Assembly (NCBI GenBank): GCA_020744425.1
Contig: JAGMUV010000001.1
Location: 6,386,001 to 6,450,000 of the forward strand
Origin: Dactylonectria macrodidyma
Lineage: Eukaryota > Ascomycota > Sordariomycetes > Hypocreales > Nectriaceae
DNA length: 64,000 nucleotides
Reading direction: 5' to 3'
Positions 55,861 through 64,000 of this stretch are shown here, piece after piece (positions within the stretch are counted from its first letter, which is position 1; each line of letters starts with the position of its first letter). The notes under the pieces were generated by a model. That model had not been told where the DNA came from, searched no databases, and saw only the letters and a list, made by a program, of their open reading frames with translations. Position numbers and translations under genes: made by a program.

Positions 55861-57862
55861 TCAGATTCGCGCCAGGAATCTGCTACTCTGAATGTCGGAC
55901 GACTTTGCTCCTCCAACGACCTCAAGGCACATTCCCAGTACATCGCGTGTATCCCTGGGATCGATGATACCGTCGTCTACCAACATACTGCTCGTAGAAT
56001 AGCTCTCTGCATCCACCTGAACTTGCTTCTTAAACGTGTCCGTCTGCCCGCGGACCGATTCTGCCGACACTTCCTCTCCTTTTGATCGAGCCTTGGCTGT
56101 CTGGATCTGCTCCATGACGCCCGCAAGCTGGTCCGGCCCCATGACGCTGCATTTCCCAGTCGGCCACGCAAAGATGAAGCGAGGCTTATACGCTCTGCCA
56201 CACATGGCGTAGTTGCCGGCGCCGTAAGAAGCACCGAGGATGATGGAGATGTGGGGGACCTGTGAACATGAAACAGCCGAGACGAGCTGGGCTCCGATTT
56301 TGATGATGCCTGCGTGCTCGGCTTTGACGCCGACCATGAAACCAGTGACGTTGTGAAGAAAGATGATGGGAGTTCCCCTAAAAGAGAAAATTAGGTGATT
56401 GACCACATCAGGTAGAAGAGCGACTCACTCTTGATTGCAAAGACGAATGAATTGGGCTGCCTTGGCCGCTTCGTTTGGGTTGATGACAGAGACCTGGTTG
56501 GCCACAATGCCGACAGGGAATCCTAGACGATGTCAGTGCCAAAATGTTCTGCCAGCTGAGTAATTGGTTGCTTACCCATTATGTGAGCCCAGGCAGTCAG
56601 CATGTTCGGTCCGTACTTGGGCTTGAAGATGGAAAGTCTCGAATCATCAACAAGGCGCAACACCACCTCTTTCATGTCAAACGCCTTGCGAATATCGGGG
56701 TTCACGAGCGAAAGTACATCTTCGATGGGGTATCTTGGAGGAAGGGCCGACGGTGTATCTGCGAGTAAATGAGACCTGGATTTCAGTGAAGCAACCCAGT
56801 CTCTTGTTTTGTGAATGGCATCAAATCTACCCATTCCAATTAGTACCATCTAGGTAGTCAATGGGGAGGCACATACTCGTCTGATGCAATCTGGTCCGCG
56901 AGGCCAGTGCGAGACGCATGGACCTCGGCGCCGCCCAGCTCTTCGGCGTCAACCACCTCTCCCGTGGCCATTTTCACAAGAGGAGGTCCTCCAAGGAAGG
57001 CTTGGGCCTGTTTTTCGACAAAGATGGTATAGTCGGACAAAGCGGGATGGTAGGCTCCTCCTGCGGTCGAGGATCCAAACACAACGGCGCAAGAGGGTTT
57101 GCCGTGAAGACTTCGAACCGCGAGATCTCGGAATAGCTGGCCTCCCTTGTGGAAAACGCGGAATTGTTGGGGAAGAAAAACACCGGCCTGGTATGCATCA
57201 GCTGCTGAAGATGGCAGTGAAGGTAGGGAGAAATCTTACCGATTGAACAAGAGATATCAGAGGGAGGTCATTCTCGAATGCTATCTCCATCATGCGATTC
57301 ACCTTAAGGACTGCAACTATGTCAGCACGCCCTGTAGCACGAAATTCATTGCAGCTTTACCTGTCATCTCATTCCAAGCTCCACCACTCTGAGTCGGAAT
57401 ATGGGACATGATTAGACATATTTTCCCGCTGCGCAAATTAGCCTCGGACTGTGGGAAATCCCATGTGTTGTGGCAAAATACCTAACTGTCCCGATACCTG
57501 CAATCAAGTTCGCGCATGGCGTGGAATTAGGATTGCGGAATCCTGCGAAAGAACCAAGCTCAAGGAAGGGCGAATCTTGATCAAGTAGCAATCCAATTCG
57601 ATCTCGCGCTGGATTCGTTTGGGTTAGCATTCGGCGCCGTGGCGAGTAACCATTTACCGCCGAGTAGCCTTGACTTACGCAGTAATTGGCCTCGACTCTG
57701 ATGGCGCTCGAGTGCGGCTACAGCGCCCTCGCTGCAAACATCTTGCAAAGCTGTCTCGAATCTCTCCAACACAGGCTCCCATTTTCGTCGATTATCTTTG
57801 AACTCTTGATCGTGGACGCTGAGCTGCGACTGCACCACTGGGTACGAGTATGCGGATGCCAT
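55861..57862 (-). CDS. Acyl-CoA carboxylase beta subunit (carboxyltransferase)
   Basis: Eight exons: 57679-57862, 57482-57608, 57361-57428, 57240-57310, 56877-57187, 56576-56826, 56429-56522 and 55861-56377; 540 residues. Every junction keeps the frame and the family sequence. Landmarks are RGQLLPRDRIGLLLD, SGKICLIMSHIPTQSGGAWN, FGSSTAGGAYHPALSDY, GGPPLVKMATGE, MGFPVGIVANQV, NVTGFMVG and LGASYGAGNYAMCGRAY. The last ones give the two oxyanion glycine pairs of the crotonase-like carboxyltransferase halves. It transfers CO2 from carboxybiotin to an acyl-CoA and should pair with the alpha subunit at 49000-51440. It is related to methylcrotonyl-CoA carboxylase beta, but the HIPTQSGGAWN segment differs from the usual leucine-pathway form. 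No mitochondrial presequence from the ATG at 57862; an in-frame ATG at 58081 would add 73 odd residues and overlap a probable promoter motif. Divergent from the acyl-CoA ligase gene. Confidence 0.9.
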
Positions 57863-58258
57863 TTTGGAGATAGCAATAATTGATTGTTCAACAATAGTGG
57901 AAGGGAGTACGACGCGACACGATTCTTCGGAGCAAGCGGAGACTTTTACTAGGTGCGAGAGACGGTCGATTCGGATACCGGACGTGGCGCATTTGTTCCG
58001 TCCGCGGGTGCCCTGGCATCGGGAAGCCGGACCGAGACACGGATAGCGGTGGAGACCGGAAAAGCCACCAAGAGTCGCCATGCATTGAGACGCGGATCAA
58101 CAAAAAATAGATGGCATTTGATAGAGTAATGTTTTCTGTAGTATTTTAGGCTTCTTTACACGACAATTCCATAGTGTCCTGTCACCCCAATTTTGTCGTA
58201 CCTTGGTTTGATCCTCCTACAACTGCGACACCTCTGCCTCATCGATCATCGATGCAAT
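57863..58258. promoter_or_regulatory. Shared divergent promoter (carboxylase beta / acyl-CoA ligase)
   Basis: The 396 bases between the two start codons must hold both promoters. CGGACCG at 58028-58034 matches the motif pair upstream of the alpha-subunit gene. The divergent arrangement suggests shared control of carboxylase beta and the ligase. No TATA element is obvious. Confidence 0.5.
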
Positions 58259-60223
58259 ATGGAATCATCAACATCTAGACTAAGCTTTGTCAAAGGACCA
58301 ACAGAGCCTCCTCTTTGGCATCTGACTCTCGGATCTCTCACCGACAAGCAAGCGGCTAGATACGGGGACCGACCGGCGGTGATCGTCCCCTGGCAAAATG
58401 CCCGCCTTTCCTACCGTCAGTTGGCAGCTCGAAGCTGGATGGTAGCGGAAGCACTGTTCAAGCTCGGGATCCGCCATGGAGATTGCGTCGGTATTCTGGC
58501 AGGCAACCGGTTTGAGTACCTAGAGGCTTTTCTCGGTGCGTCTAGGCTCGGATGTCCGGTTGTAGTGTTGAACACGACGTATACACCGTTTGAGCTTCAA
58601 AACGCACTACACAAAAGCTGCAAGTGTATTCCATTCTTTCATGGCTCCGAAGGCTAGCTAACTTGCGAGAGAAGGTTGCAAAGTACTCTTTGCCGCAGCC
58701 TCAATTGGATCTCGAACAACACACCAACACATCAATCAACTGCGTGGACACAGCACACCGGGATCCCCTTTGCCTGATTTGCGTCATATAATTCTATTTG
58801 ACAAAGCATCCGAGGTCAAGGGGGAACTCAAATCTCAACTTTATCCATCATTCATGTCAACCGCATCCGTTTCCGCGGCAGACAATCAGGACTTGAAGCG
58901 GATCGCGCAGTCGGTGACGCCAGAAGACGTGATCAATCTGCAATTCACCTCGGGTAAGCATCATTTAACACGACAAAGGCTTGAGTTGAAGGACTAATTT
59001 TCTTTGGTAGGGACGACTGGTGATCCCAAAGCTGCAATGCTCTCAAGTTTGTAAGATCTAGTCTACTCCTCCTTTGAATCCTGTGCTCATCAACCACCCA
59101 GTAACATCGTCAATAACGGACGGTTCATAGGCGATGCATTGCATCTAACAGAGCATGACATTGTGTGCTGTCCTCCACCATTATTCCACTGTTTTGGGCT
59201 CGTACTCGGGTTCATGGCTTGCTTTACCCACGGGAGTTCAATCATCCTGCCGTCGGATAGCTTTGATGCAAGTCAAGTGTTACAATCCATCACACACGAA
59301 TCTGCCACGGTTCTATACGGTGTGCCAACCATGTTCGTTGCCGAACTAGAAATTGCGGACAAGATTGGCTGGGCTCCGAAAACTCTGCGGCTAGGTCTCA
59401 GTGCAGGGTCGGCTATGCCAGCAGCCTTGGGGAAGAAGCTGGCTGTCAAGATGGGCTTAGACAAAGTTCTCATTGGGTATGGCATGACGGAAACGAGCCC
59501 AGTGACATTCCTCACGGATGTGGAAGATTCGCTCGAACGGCGATTGAACAGCATCGGTCGCATTATCCCGCATGCAATGGGAAAAGTCATCGACAGTAGC
59601 GGGAACATCCTGCCTAGAGGTCAACGGGGTGAGCTATGTACCGCCGGCTTTGGCTTACAGAAAGGCTACTGGAGAAATCAAGCAAAGACGGACGAGGTCA
59701 TGAAGAAGGACAAAGATGGGGTTCTATGGATGCATACTGGCGACGAGGTGTACATCGACGATGAAGGCTACGCGTACATCACAGGTCGGATCAAGGATAT
59801 GATCATTCGAGGTATGTCTGGCCTAACGTTTCCCCCCATCAATGACTGCGAGCCTTGCTCACACTGTTTGATAAAGGCGGCGAAAACATCTTCCCTCGAG
59901 AGATTGAAGAGCGACTTCTGGAGCATCCCTCCATTGCGGAAGCCAGCGTCGTCGGAATAAACGACGAAAAGTATGGCGAAGTTGTCGGTGCATTTTTGAG
60001 ATTGGCTCCGGCCGCAAAGGACCAACCTCAGGATGAAGAAATTCGCGCGTGGGCGATAGAGAAACTAGGACGGCATAAAACACCAAGGTATATTTTCTGG
60101 GTAGGCGCTCGGGAAGCCGTGGCCGACTATCCCAAGACGGGGAGTGGGAAATACCAGAAGCATCTACTTCGAGACATTGGGAACAGACTTGTTAAGCAGA
60201 ACATAGTCAAGTCCAAGTTATAG
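58259..60223 (+). CDS. Peroxisomal acyl-CoA ligase (AMP-binding)
   Basis: Five exons, 58259-58623, 58670-58953, 59011-59050, 59102-59811 and 59877-60223; 581 residues. The adenylate-forming signature TSGTTGDPKAAM is at about 214-226 (split by an intron), then CCPPPLFHCFGL, GVPTMF, GYGMTETSP, WMHTGDE, GRIKDMIIRGGENIFP and the catalytic-Lys region PKTGSGKYQKH. The ending SKL is a canonical PTS1, so the enzyme should act in peroxisomes. The type is the fungal medium/branched-chain acyl-CoA synthetase group that also includes peroxisomal ligases of secondary-metabolite clusters; SidI (mevalonyl-CoA ligase) is a more distant relative that usually carries PTS2. It would activate a carboxylic acid that could feed the neighbouring acyl-CoA carboxylase. 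Some introns are short (46 nt) but well formed. Confidence 0.92.
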
Positions 60224-60406
60224 ACAAATGAGAATGCATTGGTGGAATCAGTGTTTGTTGACGAGTTGCAAAAATTCAGTTCTGGTTATTTTAACGCGTT
60301 CTAACCCGTTCTTTCAGGAACCAATCCAGAAACAAAAGCTGCGAAGCTCTAACAAGTTTCTCGTAAAGTATGCTAAACACATTGGTCTTGACTTCGCTTC
60401 ATGTTC

Positions 60407-61345
60407 TTAAACATTTGTCGCTGAGCTGTTTAATTTCATCAAAAGCTCGCTCTTTGGCCGCACATCTTCCCACCTTGTCCGAGGTAGCTCAAAAGTAGAA
60501 GTGACTCGCCCGTAGGACATTCCGCCAAGTTGAGCGATCGGGCGTAGCTTATCAATTTCAATATGACTAAAGTCTTCATTGGCTGCATCTTCTTGAACCC
60601 AGAACCGTGTGGCCTTAATAAGGCAAATAGCTGCACTGCTCATGCCCGGCGTGTGGGCTTCGAATTCTTTAATGTCAATGACTTTGCCCTCGACAGAGAA
60701 TACTGATTCCTTGACACGAGATGGCTTAACTGTAGTAGTTGGAGCTTCGGTCAGGCCAGTTATATCCCATTCGGAGATGCCATAGGGGGCATCAATCGAC
60801 GAAGCACTAACAGCCTCGATCATGTTTTCCGACACTGTATTAATGACACACTCGCCAGTTTCTTTCAGGTTCTTGTAAGTGTCCTTTGTCGGGCCAAAGC
60901 GTGATGAAAAGCTAACGATGAACATTGGTGGGTCGTGATCGACAAGCTGAAAATAACTGAACGGCGCAAGATTTTTAGTTTTTCCATCAGCAGAATTGGT
61001 GCTAATGAAGCCAACTGGGCGAGGTGCGATGCCGGATACCAATAGACGGTAGTTTTGCGCTACAGATCGGTCTGGGGAGGAGGGGTCGATCTCCTGGTGG
61101 ACTTTCTCGGCATCGCGAGAACGACCAGTGCGGACACCTTCTCCGAACGACCAAGTTGGATCAGGGGACTTTGTAACCTCAATAGGTGCCCCAGAGTGGT
61201 CAAAGTCTGGCCTTTTGGCGATAGTCTCCTCGAAGTTGACAACTTGTTGCACAGCCGAAAATGCTGGCTTGGTTGCCGCCACAGCAGCGGACGAGTTTGT
61301 CCTGACTGCGGCAGGTGATATCTTAGACACCAATGATCGTTGCAT
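60407..61345 (-). CDS. Flavin reductase-like (FMN split-barrel) protein
   Basis: A single exon; ATG at 61345 gives 312 residues. The first 35 residues are rich in Arg, Ser, Ala and lack acids (MQRSLVSKISPAAVRTNSS), a plausible mitochondrial presequence. The domain is the DIM6/NTAB flavin reductase-like split barrel: YRLLVSGIAPRPVGFISTNS, APFSYFQLVDHDPPMFIVSFSS, KDTYKNLKETGECVINTVSE and an EFEAHTPGM...ICLIKATRFW strand. Such proteins bind FMN; some reduce free flavin for a partner monooxygenase. The gene converges with the acyl-CoA ligase, 183 bp apart. Whether it belongs to the carboxylase/ligase group is inferred from position only. The frame extends five codons upstream of this ATG without another ATG. 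Confidence 0.87.
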   Translation of the reverse strand: MQRSLVSKISPAAVRTNSSAAVAATKPAFSAVQQVVNFEETIAKRPDFDHSGAPIEVTKSPDPTWSFGEGVRTGRSRDAEKVHQEIDPSSPDRSVAQNYRLLVSGIAPRPVGFISTNSADGKTKNLAPFSYFQLVDHDPPMFIVSFSSRFGPTKDTYKNLKETGECVINTVSENMIEAVSASSIDAPYGISEWDITGLTEAPTTTVKPSRVKESVFSVEGKVIDIKEFEAHTPGMSSAAICLIKATRFWVQEDAANEDFSHIEIDKLRPIAQLGGMSYGRVTSTFELPRTRWEDVRPKSELLMKLNSSATNV

Positions 61346-61684
61346 CTGCGGCAATCCCAATGAGCTTCAATGGCGTGTGGTCAGCTCCAATATTCTTGCT
61401 GGATATTTCGTTTTGGCGGGGTGGCTTCATTTTCAACTCACCGTTGCGCGTGGACGAAGCGGTATGCCCGACTAGCAAACATCATAGCTATTGTTTGAAC
61501 AATGACTGGGTGGGACTCGAGTCACTAAGATACATACGTTAACTCGTAAAATTCTTCGTGGGCTCCGTGGTATGATATCCGACTGAGAACTCGACTCCGT
61601 CAAGACGATGGGTTGCTTTAAGCGACTCGGCTCGCGTCTTGTGAAATGAGCTGAGCAGCATATTTTTTTCCTCTCCGCTTTTTT

Positions 61685-61950
61685 GTCGGAATCACATAGG
61701 CTAGATGGCAATGCTCGGACTAGAATTCCGGCCATGATAGCTTGACAAGTCGCTGGCCAGCATTGTCGGAGTCGCTTAGGCAAGATGGCAATGCTCGGAC
61801 TAGCATCCCGACCATGACAGACTCGACCCATACAGCCCACCACTGATAAGCCGCTGGCTACCCAGAAATTGTCGGAGTCGCTTAGACAAGATGGCAATGC
61901 TCGGACTAGCACCCCGACCATGACATGCCTACGATTGATCAGCCACTAGC
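61685..61950. repeat. Three direct repeats of about 80-106 bp
   Basis: Copies start at 61685, 61765 and 61871, each with GTCGGA then AAGATGGCAATGCTCGGACT (first copy has one change) and a later CCGACCATGA. Spacer lengths between the conserved parts differ. On the minus strand each begins TCATGGTCGGG, so degraded LTR pieces are possible. Confidence 0.8.
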
Positions 61951-62927
61951 CAGTATTCGCGATGAGAAAGGGTTCCATCAGTGGCAAAACTCGGGATGAT
62001 ACCCCGTCTCTAGCATCACAGGTCGCCCGTCCAGAGATAAACATCGAGTGTCTATATGCAACTTCAACCAATCAACATCTGGTCAATTCCATCACCAGCA
62101 ATTGGTGACTTAACCAGGGCTGATTCCGTTGCCCACCATTATTCACAGATTCTAAGCGTCATCGTGTATCCCTTTGACTTTGCTAAGGCAACGCTTACGC
62201 TAGTAGCGGGGATTTAGACCCAAAAAAAGGAGCGAAAGACGAGGTACATGAGATCTCGCCTATTTCATGTAGCTCCAGAAGCCACAGCTCTACAGTATCT
62301 ACATCACAATACATAACCCTTCTTATAATCACATGGCGTATTAAAGCCAATCAGCGTACTGCTGATCTCCCGGGCCTCTGGGCACTATGGGTCAAGGGTT
62401 GCCTTACCACAGTCAAAGGGAGAGTTTACGAGTTTTAGTCATACGTGGGTGTACAACGAATGTTCACCAACCAACTACTATAGGACTATACGAATTGATG
62501 TTCTTCAATACCCGAATAATCACCACCCCATATCATATTCTCTTATTCCACAGCCATAGAAAGACTAAACGATTACATGTTAAGGTACACCGTGCTGCAG
62601 TAGGGGTGTTTCATGTGATGCTACGCAGGTACCGCCTAGACAGATGATGTCACTATGGATAACATCGCGGTCGGCATCAGGCCATCAAATTTTGTAAGAG
62701 GAGGGAAATTGACGAGTATAGAAGATCAAACGAAAATGTAGAGAAAATCAATGCGAATAGGATTGTTAAATAACTTGTATGACGCCTGGCAGCTTTCTCT
62801 TCCCTGGTGAAAAAGATTATCGATTAAAAGCTCACACGACAGAAAATGAGAGGATGGGAGTTCTGCCATTTTTGACCGCTTTGTGGCTGCACTGCCCGTG
62901 ATAGAATGTTGCCTCCTCTCCCTGGGA

Positions 62928-63075
62928 ACTTGTTAGAAGCCGAATAAAATGCTATTTCCCGGGTTAGCGTCGTTACCAAGGCTCCTCAACAACCCCTCAG
63001 TACTTGCTAGAAGCCGAATGAAAGGCTATTGCCCGGGTCCATGTCGTGGGCAAGGCTCCTTTACAGCCCCTGTAT
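62928..63075. repeat. Two direct repeats of about 73 bp
   Basis: Copies at about 62928-63000 and 63001-63073 share TAGAAGCCGAAT, GCTATT-CCCGGGT and AAGGCTCCT in register, with about a dozen substitutions. They lie 120 bases upstream of the Zn2Cys6 regulator ATG. Confidence 0.8.
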
Positions 63076-63191
63076 AGCGATATTTAGTTCTTGCAATATT
63101 TCGGATTATCTCCGTTCGAGCCGAGACCCCTCAATGCCCCGACGCTCTGACGCACTGGGAGAGAGCCATTGTTCCTCACATAACTTCAGCG

Positions 63192-64000
63192 ATGGACAAC
63201 GAAACGAACGTGCAGTCGCCCCAATCAAGTGCCCGACAGCGAAAAAAGATTTTGAACGCGTGAGTTTGACTCCGTCGGTACACTTCGCGATCTGATCTGA
63301 CTGGATTGCAGGTGTATAAGCTGTCGCAATCGCAAGCTTCGGTGCTCAGGGCGGCATCCTTGCGAGAGATGTACTAGCCGCAAAGAGATATGCACGTATG
63401 AAGAAAAAGAGAGAAAGGTAACAGTCTCTGCTGAGTAGGTCTTTGTCTTGAGCCAAGGGGAACAAGATAAAGGTGAATGCTTATGATAATGCAGTTATCT
63501 TGATCAGTTGCGAGCCCGTGTCAAATCACTCGAGACTCAGCTTCAAGCCTCACAAAACCCATGTGCAGACGTCTCTTCACCTAACCAAGATGATGTGAAT
63601 CGACAAAACGTAGCAAGAACTACGCCCGAAACACCCCACGTCAATTTTGAAGAGCCAGCATTGGTATGGACAGCATAATGCATCCACTTTATCTAATGTA
63701 GCGTGACTAAACGGGGAGCTAGCATGCGGCATCAGAGGGCTTGACCAATACTCTGGTGACGTCTGAACCACAGATCAAAGTCCACCGTTACGGCCATGCA
63801 GGTATGCTCTCAACTCAGCTCACTTATTGTCATAACTGACAACTCGAAGCCTACCTTGGCCATAGTTCGACGCTTTGTTTCAGCCGAAACGTGCGCAATC
63901 TCCTTCAACGATCATCACCCATCGCAAACCCTAGTAGTGTATCCGTGGAACGTGAAGACGCATCCTACACAACGCCCTTGCCCCCCATTGCGCTCGATCT
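63192..64000 (+). CDS. Zn2Cys6 transcription factor, cut by window end
   Basis: The 5' part of a gene continuing past 64000. Exons read are 63192-63259, 63312-63417, 63508-63663, 63723-63801 and 63850 onward. Residues 23-50 hold the binuclear zinc cluster ACISCRNRKLRCSGRHPCERC...C, with Cys at 24, 27, 34, 40, 43 and 50 (C-x2-C-x6-C-x5-C-x2-C-x6-C). A coiled linker LRARVKSLETQLQ follows, then YGHAAYLGHSSTLCFSRNV, typical of the start of the fungal-specific regulatory domain. The third-exon acceptor at 63507 was chosen to keep the frame; an earlier AG at 63494 leads to a stop. Zn2Cys6 factors bind CGG triplets, and CGGACCG motifs lie before both carboxylase genes, so it may be the local regulator. 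It may equally belong to genes beyond the window. Confidence 0.88.

Larger units (their letters stand above)
61346..63191. other. Intergenic with two sets of direct repeats
   Basis: About 1.85 kb. It contains a three-copy repeat at 61685-61950 and a two-copy repeat at 62928-63075. The minus frame over the first repeat merely translates the repeats. No gene recognised. Confidence 0.55.

Noticed and set aside
57862..58081. Upstream ATG at 58081 for carboxylase beta
   Set aside because: It would add 73 residues with no targeting or family character and would place the CGGACCG motif inside the coding sequence. The ATG at 57862 has a better context.
1..64000. CRISPR arrays, rRNA genes or prokaryotic operon features
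   Set aside because: Nothing of the kind is present, and introns, targeting signals and gene families show a fungal nuclear genome.

Overview
The window is nuclear DNA from a filamentous ascomycete (Pezizomycotina, probably a Sordariomycete). The evidence is: many short GT-AG introns (46-108 nt, often with a CTAAC-like branch site), an NPS6/SidD-type siderophore NRPS, a HET-domain gene, a Pth11-like receptor relic, a Zn2Cys6 regulator, and AT-shifted repeats that look like repeat-induced point mutation (RIP). All models were read by eye from the six frames; splice sites were accepted only where both the reading frame and the family sequence continue across the junction.

Layout. 1-7.2 kb: a phospholipase-D-superfamily membrane protein and a mitochondrial D-lactate dehydrogenase, both +. 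7.2-33.1 kb: a complete-looking fusarinine-type extracellular siderophore locus. It holds a siderophore esterase (EstB/IroE type, -), the two-module NRPS SidD/NPS6 (-), the hydratase SidH (-, ends SKL), the transacylase SidF (+, ends PKL) and an MFS siderophore-iron transporter (+). The logic is: SidH and SidF make and attach the anhydromevalonyl group in peroxisomes, the NRPS assembles and cyclises the ester-linked product, the transporter takes up the ferric complex, and the esterase opens it to release iron. Large apparently gene-free gaps (3.5, 6.9 and 3.3 kb) separate these genes, and one perfect SreA/GATA-type site lies upstream of the NRPS. 33.7-37.3 kb: a small unknown protein, a C2H2 zinc-finger protein, and a secreted, probably GPI-anchored protein with alternating Arg/Lys and Asp/Ser blocks and CFEM-like cysteines.

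39-47 kb is accessory, repeat-bearing DNA. It has a Pth11-like receptor gene and a multipass membrane protein gene, each broken by one TGA at a likely Trp position, a 2EXR fragment, and an intact alpha-dioxygenase-like haem peroxidase. Two directly repeated copies of one element flank the block; the right copy is strongly AT-shifted and holds a clean 280-bp solo LTR with a 5-bp target duplication, and the left copy preserves the empty site.

47.5-64 kb looks like a second metabolic neighbourhood: a Gfo/Idh/MocA oxidoreductase, a biotin-dependent acyl-CoA carboxylase split into alpha (49.0-51.4 kb) and beta (55.9-57.9 kb) genes with a HET gene between them, a peroxisomal (SKL) acyl-CoA ligase divergent from the beta gene, a flavin-reductase-like protein with a mitochondrial-looking N-terminus, and the start of a Zn2Cys6 regulator cut by the window end. 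Neither carboxylase subunit has an obvious mitochondrial presequence, so this is probably not the ordinary leucine-pathway enzyme. It is the best candidate here for an undescribed pathway.
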